This document shows positions 23,150-33,438 of a DNA stretch of 64,000 nt, one piece after another. Position 1 is the stretch's first letter. Each line of letters opens with the position of its first letter. Below the pieces are notes generated by a model. The model worked only from the letters and a program-made list of their open reading frames with translations, searched no databases and was not told the DNA's origin. The translations under genes were made by a program, and so were the position numbers. Location of the stretch: assembly GCA_002786065.1 (NCBI GenBank), contig NHNY01000043.1:1-64000 (forward strand), written 5' to 3'. The stretch comes from Microcyclospora pomicola (lineage: Eukaryota; Ascomycota; Dothideomycetes; Capnodiales).

Positions 23150-24156
23150 ATGGGGGGCAAATCAGGAACCAAGGCTCAATACTTTGACAAGCTCAAGGGT
23201 CTCCTCGAGGAGTACAAGAGCATCTTCATCGTCTCCGTCGACAATGTCTCGTCGCAGCAGATGCACGAGATCCGGCAGTCGATGCGTGGCTCCGGCGTTG
23301 TCCTGATGGGCAAGAACACCATGGTACGAATCTGTTGCTCATCGCTTGATGTAAGACGAGTCGCTAACCCCATACTGTGCAGGTTCGTCGCGCCATCAAG
23401 ACCTTCATCGCCGACTTCCCCGAGTACGAGCGCCTCCTCCCCCACGTCAAGGGTAACGTTGGTTTCGTCTTCACCAATGCCGACTTGAAAGAGACTCGTG
23501 ACAAGATCCTCGCCAACCGCGTTGCGGCACCTGCTCGTGCTGGTGCTGTTGCCCCTGCCGATGTGTTCGTCCCAGCTGGAAACACTGGTATGGAGCCCGG
23601 TAAAACCTCTTTCTTCCAGGCTCTCGGTGTCCCCACCAAGATCGCTCGTGGTACCATCGAAATCACGACTGACCTCAAGCTTGTGGAGGCTGGTAGCAAG
23701 GTCGGTGCCTCCGAGGCGACCCTGTTGAACATGTTGAACATCTCTCCCTTCACCTACGGTATGGGTATTGCTCAGATCTACGATCAGGGTCAGACCTTCG
23801 AGACCAGTGTGTTGGACATTGAGGAGTCTCAACTGTTGAAGGCTTTCTCCACCGCCGTCACTACTATTGCCACCATCTCGCTTGCCATCAACTTCCCGAC
23901 TCTCCCATCTGTCATGCACAGCATTGTCAACTCGTACAAGAATGTCATTTCAGTCGCCGTTGAGCTACCGGAGTACGAGTGGGAGGCGATCCACGAGTTG
24001 AAGGACCGCATCAGGAACCCAGAGAACTACGCCTCCGCCGCCCCTGCCGCCGCTGCTGCTGATACTTCTTCTGCCGAGGCCACCAAGGAAGAGGAGAAGC
24101 CTGCCGAGGAGGAGGAGGAAGAGGATGATGACATGGGTTTCGGTCTCTTCGATTAA
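23150..24156 (+). CDS. rpp0: 60S acidic ribosomal protein P0 (uL10)
   Basis: Two exons (23150-23323, 23383-24156) split by a 59-base intron directly after an ATG codon (NTM/VRR); 315 residues. P0 is the base of the ribosomal stalk: it binds 25S rRNA with uL11 and anchors P1/P2 dimers that recruit elongation factors. The N-terminal uL10 fold is clear ([33 protein letters not shown]), then the insertion domain ([20 protein letters not shown]) and the P1/P2-binding helices. The C-terminus has the Ala-rich hinge, the acidic EEEEEEDDD run and the conserved MGFGLFD tail used by stalk-binding factors. Length is normal. Confidence 0.97.
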
Positions 24157-24520
24157 GGGGTCACAAGGACTGCAGCATTGTAATGCTTCGAATGGTGAGT
24201 CGCACAATTTCTGCAATGCATGTTTCTATGATTACACCTTTTTAACCCTGAGATCCTTCGGTGAGGACCTACAACGCAACACAACATTCTAATTTTTTCA
24301 TGATTTGACATCCTACAATACCATATCGAGATGAAGCTTCGTACGTTGCACACTCGCTGACTTACGCATCTTAGATCCAGAGACTAGTTTCTAGTATGAT
24401 GCCATTAGGTACATCACGAATCTATTCATGTTTCGACGTCCATCTCAAGTCAGCATTGCGCAGATATCACCCCTCTTCTCTACGTGATATCTTGTTTTGT
24501 GCTTGGCCATTGTCACATTG
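24157..24520. other. Convergent intergenic region
   Basis: About 360 bases between the 3' ends of the P0 and GNAT genes; nothing recognised apart from expected 3' UTRs. Confidence 0.5.
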
Positions 24521-25585
24521 TCACCTGACCATACGATCGAGGTCCACCCTCAACCAGTAACACTCGAACATGAGCTTCCCTCCCATCCCCTGGCACAAAT
24601 TGGTGCTTGCGTCATTGCCTACGATCACAATTCCATGCGCCCACGCTTTGACACCCTCCTCCCCGAACCTACCCATCTTTTCTCTGAATAATTTGATAGT
24701 TATGGCCTTTGCTAGGCCGCGGCCCCGGTACGCAGGCTCGACATGTAACGTCGTCAAGCTGCCATCGAGTCCCACGAATGCCCATGCAACTGGCTCCTGT
24801 TCGCCTTTCCTCCCCTCTGTGTCTGGATATATCGCCAGGCTAGGTAACACAGCCATCGTGCGGTCCTGCCGAGGTATCTGCGTGCGTGAGCGAACCAGTC
24901 CAAGGTCTTGTGGTCGGACTTCTCCCCAATAGAACCCCGCGGGTAGCGTAGGTGCTTCTCGAGCTGAAAGCAGATCGACGTCGAACAAAAAGTGATGATT
25001 CGATACCAGTCCAGCGGCGAACGAGCTGTAGAGCACGTCAAGCGTTTGCAGGTACGCAGTGGTGCGCTCGTGAACGCTGCCCCAGAGCATGACGGACTTG
25101 ACGCTGGCGTGCGAGGCGTAGTCGGCTCGCGAGAGGCCAGACGAGTCAGCGCCCGGGTCATGTCCAGGAACGGCGTCCGGGAGGATGGTATGGATCGAAG
25201 GCGGCAATGGCAGTCCGCGTAAGGTCGCCAACAGCCGGCGAAGAAGCGCCAGGGCTTCTGGATCATCATCTTCAGATGCCGCTCCGAAGTCCCAGGACCC
25301 GTTGAGCCAGAGTTCGGTTTCTGGTCGGCAGGACCGGTCGACGAAGGCGATGAGCCAAGGCCCAGTCGAGGCCGCCGCAGCATCGCGCGCAGCTGTCAGG
25401 TCGAGATTCGTCAGTAGAGTGGAGTCAGCCAGGAAGCGGCCGAACTGCAGACGTCGATAAAGCGGGATCGCGACCTGAATATGGGGTCGTAGGAATGCCA
25501 TGGCCTGGGTAATGACGACTTCTGGAGATGGCGCCGTGGACGACGAGGTCGCGAGTGGGTAGATGTTGAGCAATTGGCCGGCCAT
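24521..25585 (-). CDS. GNAT-family N-acetyltransferase (FR47-like)
   Basis: Intronless, 354 residues. The C-terminal quarter has the GNAT fold: a strand LTTLHVEPAYRGRGLA with the acetyl-CoA pyrophosphate loop R-G-R-G-L-A, helix AITIKLFREKMGRFG, and late motif NDASTNLCQGMGGKLMFECYW, where N-x-x-S-x-x-L-x-x-x-x-G is the signature of the FR47/GLYAT-like group. The first 200 residues are variable and Ala/Leu-rich. Fungal relatives are uncharacterised acyltransferases, so substrate and compartment are unknown. It is convergent with the P0 gene. Confidence 0.8.
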   Translation of the reverse strand: MAGQLLNIYPLATSSSTAPSPEVVITQAMAFLRPHIQVAIPLYRRLQFGRFLADSTLLTNLDLTAARDAAAASTGPWLIAFVDRSCRPETELWLNGSWDFGAASEDDDPEALALLRRLLATLRGLPLPPSIHTILPDAVPGHDPGADSSGLSRADYASHASVKSVMLWGSVHERTTAYLQTLDVLYSSFAAGLVSNHHFLFDVDLLSAREAPTLPAGFYWGEVRPQDLGLVRSRTQIPRQDRTMAVLPSLAIYPDTEGRKGEQEPVAWAFVGLDGSLTTLHVEPAYRGRGLAKAITIKLFREKMGRFGEEGVKAWAHGIVIVGNDASTNLCQGMGGKLMFECYWLRVDLDRMVR

Positions 25586-26302
25586 GACTTCGCAGTGTGC
25601 CGTAGTAAGCTCAAGGAGATGGTGGGATCTTGCGGACGTATGGTCTCCTCAATGATGCTGCTTCCTGAGTCATTGTCAGGACTGGAGATTTTGCTTTGTC
25701 GTGGTGGCCATGATTACTGGTGGCGCAGAGATCGGTCACAAAGGAGCATTAACATTACTGCGGTATTTGACTGGACAGGATCATTGCAGGTAACGAGTGA
25801 ATTCATGTACCTTGCGCTTGTGGATCGGACTGTGCGAATCTTGCTCATTTATGTGAGGTGCTCTTCATTAGTAATTTGCACGTCTGTTCCTCTCGACCCA
25901 TATCATATACGACTATGAGTGAATACATCAACCCCTTTCAAGGTCACATATGAAATCTCGTTCTACAGGTGATGGCCTTCAGGTGAGAAGTAATTATGCA
26001 TGTGTTTTCATTCGCAACAAGATTGCTAGTCAGATATTCTATGATTCGTGACTCGTGGTCCCGTCAATCACCTGGCGGCAAACGCAGCAAGATCCTCAAT
26101 GACCACAGCCACCCGCCCATGCTGATTCCTCGAACAAAGAAAAAGAAAGCCATTTCGTCGCTCGTTCTGTCTTGCGCGTCGGCCATCATATTGGCATCAC
26201 GAAGGCTGCAGAACGAGACAAATGTGAAGCAGCCCATCTCTTTTCGTGTGCATTGTGCATCCCGTGATAGAAGATCACAGCACTTCTTCGATCATTCAAT
26301 GT
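25586..26302. other. Intergenic region
   Basis: GNAT promoter side and ydj1 3' flank. Short frames on the plus strand (114 and 147 codons) show no family resemblance. Confidence 0.5.
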
Positions 26303-27652
26303 CTACTGGGATGCGCATTGTACGCGCTCACCGCCTGCATGCATCTCATCATCCTCGTCTTCACCAGTCGCGCCACGGTGCGCACGGCCGCCTTCTTGTT
26401 GTGGATCGACCTTCTCGAGATGGTAGTCCTCAGTCATAGCATCGGGTGGAGGGACGGTCTGCGGCTTCCGCGCCGGAAGCACGCTTTCTAGAGCCTTGAC
26501 TTGCTCAGGGTTCATGCCAGTTGGGTAGCCGTCAGCGTCGTTGGGGCCGTTGATGCGTTCGGGGAATTTGACATCGAATTGTACGTAGAGGTTGCCGAAA
26601 TCGTGGTGGCGGTATGACGGCATTCCCTGGCCTCGAATAACCTTGATCTCGCCTGGGGCACGAATGTTAGTCGGTCTACTTCAAGTCATCATCGATATGC
26701 CAGATTGGAACTCACCAGGTGAAATCACCTCGCCGGGCAAGATCTCAACAGTCAACCACCGATCATCCAGGTGCTCTACGTAGATGGCGCCACCAGCCAA
26801 TGCCGTCAGAAGATCGATCTCAGCGTGGTAGAAGAGGTCATCGCCCTTGCGCTGGAAGCGTGCGTGAGGCTTCTGCTCAATCTCAAACTGTACATCACCA
26901 GGCTGTACACCTGGCATTTGATCTCCCTCGCCACGGAAATCGAGCTTGGTACCGGTCTGCACACCCTTGTCGACATGCACATGCAGCACTTTCCGCTCGA
27001 TGACGGTCTTTTTGCCGTTACATTGCTTGCACTTGTCCTTCTCGCGGATGGTCTCGCCCTCGCCGTTGCAGTCTGGGCAGACGGTCTGGAATCGTTGGAT
27101 CATGGGACCCATCTGGCGCATCATCGTCTTCATTCCCACACCGTTGCAGCCGGCGCAGTGCTTGACCGCACCCTCTTTGCCTCCACGACCCTCACACTTG
27201 TTACAGATGACCGACTTTTGCAGTGCGAGCTTCGACACCTTGCCGCGGTAGATGTCCTCGAGTGAGACTTTGTGCACGTGGTGGATGGTCCGCGCCTTCT
27301 TGGGGCCCTGCTCTCTCATTCCTCCACCGCCACCGAACATGCCGCCGAAGCCTCCTCCTCCACCACCGAAGAATTGTGCAAAAAGATCTTCCGCGTTCAT
27401 TCCTCCAGTCGCGCCGCCACCTTGTTCAAGGCCTTCCTCGCCATATTGGTCGTAGATCTGGCGCTTCTGGGGGTCTGATAGGGTCTCGTATGCGTGTGAG
27501 ATTTCCTTGAACTTCTCGGCGGCGTCCTCGGAGTGCTGGTTCTTATCGGGATGGTGCTTGAGCGCGCCTTTGCGGTAGGCGGTCTTGAGCTGTGCTTCCG
27601 AAGCGTCGGGGCTGACCCCGAGCACCTCGTAGAACTTGGTGTCCTTCACCAT
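26303..27652 (-). CDS. ydj1: Class A J-protein (Hsp40) Ydj1/Mas5, farnesylated
   Basis: Two exons (26716-27652, 26303-26652) with a 63-base intron joining VISPG to EIKVIRG; 428 residues. A cytosolic Hsp70 co-chaperone that delivers unfolded clients and helps mitochondrial and ER import. Order: J-domain 1-70 with HPD in LKHHPDKNQ; Gly/Phe-rich linker ([18 protein letters not shown]); four CxxCxGxG-type zinc motifs ([32 protein letters not shown]); substrate-binding barrels (DGDQ-like stretch [14 protein letters not shown], then LPGEVISPG). The end is CASQ, the same CAAX box as yeast Ydj1, so farnesylation and ER-membrane association are expected. Length slightly above yeast Ydj1 (409). Confidence 0.95.
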
Positions 27653-28888
27653 GTTGGACGGTGGTATGAAGGTTGATGGGGATCGAATCTGATCGAGGCT
27701 GAGGTATGCGAGGTTGGCAGAAGAGCGGCAAGTCTTCGATAGTGTTATGTAACGGGCAGAACTGTGACGAAAGGTTTATCTGCTGATAAGTAAGAAGGTC
27801 AGCGTCAGCAGCAGTGAACGTGAGCGAAGGTGGTGGAAGTCTGAAAATCAACATGCGAAGACGAGGTTATCTAATCAGAATGCGGCGGAGGCGGCACGAC
27901 CAACGGCGCGAGGGTCCAGCAAGTTGGACTAGGACATACCTGTGAGAATCTGGTATGGCTGTAGAGGCCGGGAGATCAGTCGTGATCCAGGTGTGGTAGC
28001 GAGGGTTCCAAGACCTGAACAGACGCAGATTGGAGATTTCGTAGAATGCGGTGTTCTACGTCGACGGCGACTGGAAGGGAATAAAAAGAGTGAAGCCGAA
28101 TCATGTGAAGGCGACTGTCGGCGCAGAAGGCTGAGAGATCAGGCGGCAGGAGCCGTCTTTCGATGGGATTCCATGCGCCAAATCCGATCAATTGTTAGGT
28201 GTTGAAGACGTGAGGTGATCTCAATGGCAAATACGGCAATATGCATCCACAATGGAACACAATCAACTCGATAGCGTCAGTTCATCAGGCCCTACAAACA
28301 AAAGAAAGCATAAGTAAAGTTCCCACATGTGATCGCGAGAACCATGTATTGATGAACCATCATTGTCCCGTCCCCCATACCCGCTTACATCACGCCTCGA
28401 TGGACACCAGCCATGTAGAAGGCTCAACTACTGCTTCAACCACTATCACGACGATGCAACACCTGGATATTTGTAAGACCATTCAACATTAATATCTGAA
28501 TCCGGATCGCTACAAGGATCATACGCGACCAAGTGCCCTTGTAATCCCGCTTACCTCGCTGTCAAATCCTGCTCGCAAGGGGTATCATGTATCGCGCAGT
28601 AATCCATTAACGACAGCAGGACATCCACTCTTATGTGCTCTTCTTGCTAGCGTTGACTGCAATCCCCCACAGACCGCATTGCCACGACCGCCGGTTCCCC
28701 TCACCGCATCACAGAGGATCTCGTGACGGGGTCGCACTTCTCCTGCCCAGAAGCCCTAGATGAGGTTTCCGACTTGGAGACGAAGCAGGACTGCCTCCAC
28801 CAGGGGTAAGCGCCGACAGCAGGAGACGGACACGTTTCTTTGCGCTTCGCCAACGCAACGACTCTGTCGCCACAGGTGACGCCAACGC
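27653..28888. other. Long intergenic region
   Basis: ydj1 promoter/leader and the 3' flank of the CLIP-170 gene. Short frames only. A stress-gene promoter is expected near 27.7-28.2 kb, but I could not find a clear run of nGAAn heat-shock elements. Confidence 0.45.
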
Positions 28889-31115
28889 CTAGTATTGTTC
28901 CTCCGGGCAATCAAAAGCCAAGTGCCCGTCTTTTTCACAAAGCGCGCACCACTTGTCTTCTTCGCTCACCTTGGCCTTGTGGTCTGGCTCGCTCTCTCGG
29001 TTCTCCTTGCCCAGACTCGGAGCAAGTGCGGCTGGCACATCTGCACTAGTCCTGACGTTTGGGATATTGTTCATGGGCGAGTCGGGTTCTGTGCCAGACG
29101 AGAAAGTGTTGCAGTCCAAGGTGTCATGCTCGCGCGATTGACACATGTCGCAGAAGAGTCCGGCACTTGCATTGTCGTTGGTCTCGGGCACGGGCGCAGT
29201 CTCAAGCCCAGAGCGTCGGGCATGCTCTGCAAAGGTAGCTTTGATCGTCGAACTTCGCTGTCGGGCTGGCGCGCCAGCACTGATCGCCGTAGCTGTCTGC
29301 TCGCTTTCGTTCCTGGTATGTCCATTTGTCGTAGCGTTATCGCGACGAAGCTGTTCGAGCTCCTTTTCCAGATCCTCCTTCTCCCGGTTGCTTTCAGTAA
29401 GGGCCGATTGCAATCGTTGCAGCTCGGCAGGATCAGTAATGGTCTTCGGGGTGCCATCTGTGGAAGCTTGGGGCCCAGAACTCAGACTGTGCACAATGGC
29501 CTTCAACCCACGAATCTCATCATCCTTCTGCTTGAGCTCTTTCGATGCGTTGCCGGTCTCGCCAACCTTGGCAACGGAAGCAGCCTTATCACGTTCACGT
29601 CGCAGCTCCGACCGCCCTCGTTCGACCTCCCCGCGCAAGAACTCTACCTCACCTCTTGCCTCGGCCTCGCCTCTCCGACTCTCTTCTAGACCCTCCTCCA
29701 ACTCAGCAACAAGCTCCTCGAGCTGCTTCAGTTGGAGTGCGACTCCTTCAAAGTCCTCCCGACTCTGGTTGGCCTCCTGTAATTGCTCTACCTGAGCCAG
29801 TAGGTCACGCTTCTGCCCTTCATACACCCTCTCCGTCTCTGTGCTAGCCATCTCCAGGCTGTCGAGCGTACTTCGAAAATCGGCACGATGCGCATCAAAC
29901 TCCGCAGTCAACAGTCCGATCTTTTCATTCTTCTCCCTCAACATTTGTCGGAGCTGTGCAACATTCATGTCTTCGCCTCGATCTCCTCCGAATCCTGAGC
30001 CGTCCGCAGGCAAGAGCGTAGACAGCTCTTTGACGTTGGCTTCCATCTCTTGCAAGCTGAGCGCTTGTTCATGCAGCCTCTTGTCCTTCTCCGCCACTTC
30101 GCCTCTCAGCCGTTGTAGCTCCTCCGCCAGGCCTCCGGCACTGCCAGTTCGCGATGGCGAGCGCAGAGGCTGCGAGAACGAAGGTACAGCAGGTGTGTAA
30201 GATGGCCGGCCATTGCCAAGAGGTGTGCGTTCTTCTTCAGTCAAGCTTTCGGGTCTGTGGCCGGTGCGGGAGCCTGTCCGTGAGTACGGTCTCGGAGTGT
30301 GAGAGGTAGGTGGGCGTGTGTTGGTCGAAGCTCGCAGGTTGGGTTTGCTTGGTGTGGTTGAGCTCAGCACAGGGCGTGCACCACGCTGACTTTGTGACAA
30401 AGTTCTCGCGGGTGTTGGCGCGAGAACAGGTTGTTGTCTCCTGAGTGGTGATTCGGGACGTGGGAGAGACGGCCTCTTGGCCTTGAACTGCGGACTCGTG
30501 GGTCGTGCACCAGGTCCGACTGACTGGGAGAATTTGTTCCCATGGGACACGGTAGGAGAAGTGTAGGCGTTTGTTCTTTGGTCATGGGTGGTGCTGTAGG
30601 ATGGTGTGTTTGGAGTGGCCGGGTATGAGCCATCAGAAGCGTTCGGCGAGGATCGTTTCTCGGCGCGGTGTACAGGGAGGAAGATGCCGGCGCCAGGGAT
30701 GGAAGTGGTGAAGTAGTATGTCCTGAAACAGTTGTCAGCAGGTGGCTTGACCGCATCTTGAAGCATTCTGTGAGTGGTGTCCTACCCATCAACATCACCA
30801 TCGTTTTTGCCTCTGGCCGCGAACTCTCGGCTCAGTTCCACGCCAACGAATCGTCCGGCCTTGCCCTTGACACTGCCGACAAACTTGACGGTACCGTACA
30901 TGTCTCCTGGCACACTGACGAGGTCCCCGGTCTCGAGATCTGCGTCCATACCGGCGGGNGGGTGTTTTGGGGTCTGCACCGCCGGTAAGAGCAAGCAAAC
31001 TAGCTTTTCTGCTGACGGCAGTACTGGCACTCAGGCTCGCCTTTTCACCGGAGGAGTTGAGGTTGCCGTACGATGGCCGCTGCAAACCACGATGTCTTGG
31101 AGTTTGCAGAGCCAT
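28889..31115 (-). CDS. CLIP-170 family microtubule plus-end protein (CAP-Gly)
   Basis: Two exons (30786-31115, 28889-30722) with a 63-base intron inside the CAP-Gly domain; 720 residues if the ambiguous base N at 30959 is an extra base, because only then do the reading frames on its two sides join. CLIP-170 proteins (Bik1, Tip1, ClipA) track growing microtubule ends. Order: N-terminal basic Ser-rich tail; CAP-Gly (GDLVSVPGDMYGTVKFVG...GRFVGVEL, then TYYFTTSIPGAGIFLPVHR; the usual GKNDG is present); Ser/Pro/Arg-rich linker (about 110-270); long coiled coil (about 270-560); and two C-terminal zinc knuckles, CDMCQSREHDTLDC and CALCEKDGHLAFDC. The knuckles are the part that in CLIP-170 binds dynactin/LIS1. 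Confidence 0.9.
30959..30959. other. Ambiguous base N disrupting the CLIP-170 frame
   Basis: The only non-ACGT base in the window. It sits in a run of C on the coding strand. Frame on the two sides differs by one, and skipping this position gives a continuous exon whose length fits the next exon's phase, so it looks like an assembly or base-calling artefact. Confidence 0.8.
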
Positions 31116-32002
31116 AGTGGTGTCCGGGCGGTGTGCGAACCGATGTTATGTGACGGCTTATAGCCAGGAGTTCGGGTCGAGGGTGATACAAGCACGGCTG
31201 GTCACCGCGCAACGGTCATTATTCGGGGAGGATCAATAAATCGGGATGACGGCGATGCCAGCTGGGCAGACGGGAATAGCAGAGTCGTGATCAGGGAGGA
31301 GAGATGTTGGTGAACGGGTATAATAAATTGGCGGAGGTCAGGAGAAAATCGTGGCTAAGGTAAGGTCAGGTATGCACGATGAAATGAAGACGCGGACGTG
31401 TCGCGGCGTGAGATTGGAATCTCCGTCTGCCCAACGATCGATAGTGAGCACCATGGACCAGTCACGTCAAGAGATTCACATTGACTGAAACTAGGTCAGG
31501 TAGCAATAGCTACAACTGATGATCTCTTCACGCGCAAATCTGTCGATCCTGTCGCCCGACTGTCTTAGATCTGCCCAATCTCTGTATATTACAGTAAAGT
31601 ATCAATGTTTTGTTGTTGTTGTGTTGTGCTGTGGCCCGCCTCTCATGCACAGCACACGCTACCCGCTGCAGGGCTGTCGGTGGGTGAAATGTTACTATTA
31701 GGTGATTATCTTTCCACATCGGCGCCACTGCCTACAAGCATTCAGACAGTCTTCGATAAACGTATTGCGCCATATGGCCCGACTGATCGACTCGTGTCTG
31801 CTACCCCTGTATGATAAAGATATTCCAGACTAGAAGTAGAAGATCGAAAGACGCCTCGTGGAAGCCCGAGTAATAACTTACTCCACACGCTCACCCGAGT
31901 CCGCACCGAAAGTTTATACCGAGGTCTTTTGGACCTATACACTTCAGACCACACCTCCACCACCATGTGCTCTTTCAGATCTCCCTACGTCAATCGGCAA
32001 CC
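31116..32002. other. Divergent intergenic region
   Basis: Lies between the starts of the CLIP-170 gene and the APH-domain gene, so it holds both promoters. Short frames only. Confidence 0.5.
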
Positions 32003-33200
32003 ATGGCAGGCCCAATCCGACAGCCCATCAATCTCGACAACTTGACCAAGTTCATCGAGCAGAATGTCCCCGAGATCAAAACCCCGCTGGTTGTGAAGCA
32101 GGTGAGTTTCCCGCAGCACTACAGCCGTAGAGGTGATCCGCCAGGTTGTTGAGAACAAGACACTGACCATTCCGTCTCTGCAGTTCGGCTACGGTCAGAG
32201 CAACCCCACCTATCTGCTCACCACCCCGGATGGCAGCAAATATGTCATGCGCAAGAAGCCCCCGGGGAAGCTCATCTCCAAGACCGCCCATCAGGTCGAC
32301 CGCGAATACCGCATCATCCATGCGCTCGAGACCACCGACGTCCCCGTGCCGCGCGCGCTGTGCATGTGCGACGACGAATCGATAGTCGGCACCAAGTTCT
32401 ACATCATGTCCTTCCTCGACGGGCGCATCTTTGAAGACCCCGCCATCCCTGGTGTCTCGGCGGAAGAGCGCAAGGCGCTGTGGAAGTCGGCCGTCACCAC
32501 CCTGGCCAAGTTCCATCGTGTGCCGCCCAAGAGCGTGGCAATGGAGAACTTCGGCCGCGCCAACGGCTTCTACAACCGACAACTCAAGACGTTCGCGACG
32601 CTGTCCAAGGCCCAGGCCGGCGTCAAGGACGTCGACAGCGGCGTGCCCGTCGGCGACATCCCGCACTACGACGACATGGTGACGTTCTTCGGGAACCCGG
32701 CGACGCAACCGCGCGACCGCAGCAGCTTCGTGCACGGCGACTACAAGATCGACAACGTCGTCTTCCACAAGACGGAGCCGCGCGTCATCGGCATCCTGGA
32801 CTGGGAGATGGCCACCATCGGCCATCCCTGGTCCGACGTCACCAATCTGATCATGCCGTTCACCATGGCGGCGTCGCAGCGCGCGCGGGAATCCGGACGT
32901 GCGAATCTTGCCTTTGTGCCCGGCGCGACTCCTGGTTTGCCGACGCTGGAGGAGTGCAAAGAGTGGTATGCCGAAGTGTCCAGCACCCCGATCCCCGCGC
33001 AAGAGCTGAAGTGGGCCGAGGCGTTCACCATGTACCGCAACACGATCATCATGCAAGGCATTGCGGCACGATACGCCGTGCGGCAGGCGAGCAGTGAGAA
33101 GGCGCGGGAATATGCTGACAACATGGGTCCGTTCGGTGAGTTGTGTTGGGATCTGGTACAGGAGACCAAGGCGCAGATCGAGCAAAAGGCACGGCTATGA
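32003..33200 (+). CDS. Aminoglycoside-phosphotransferase-fold protein, ACAD10/11-like
   Basis: Two exons (32003-32101, 32184-33200) with an 82-base intron; 371 residues. The whole protein is an APH domain (PF01636) of the type fused to acyl-CoA dehydrogenase in vertebrate ACAD10/ACAD11; fungi and bacteria often have it alone. Seen: nucleotide-lid strands TYLLTTPDGSKYVMRKKPPG; the catalytic loop FVHGDYKIDNVVF (His at about 217, with D and N in the HxDxxxxN pattern); and the metal-binding ILDWEMATIGHPWSDV. In ACAD11-type systems the kinase phosphorylates 4-hydroxyacyl-CoA; applying that here is inference. No clear mitochondrial or peroxisomal signal; the C-terminus is QKARL, in which ARL is a plausible PTS1-like tripeptide. 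Convergent with the MMSDH gene. Strong GC3 bias relative to neighbours. Confidence 0.85.
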
Positions 33201-33438
33201 TTTAGTGACAAACAGGGAGATTGTAAAAGACTTCAATTTCCTGTTTGTAAATGAATCACGACCATGAACACATGTCTCCACAGCCATGAACAACACCGCA
33301 ATCAATATTAGGTCATGCATGGCCACAACTGTGATGAATGTCCTTTGTAAGACTTCACGAGAAAGTAGAGAAGTTTCGTAGATAATTGTGGGTAAGGACG
33401 GGCTATATACGATATGTACAGACCATACCAACGCCACT

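Noticed and set aside
23176-23919. 247-codon minus frame opposite ribosomal P0
   Set aside because: Codon-bias shadow of a highly expressed gene.
32076-33185. 369-codon open frame on the minus strand opposite the APH-fold gene
   Set aside because: Mirror of a strongly GC3-biased real gene; the plus-strand frame has intact HGD and LDWE motifs, and the antisense frame shows no family features.
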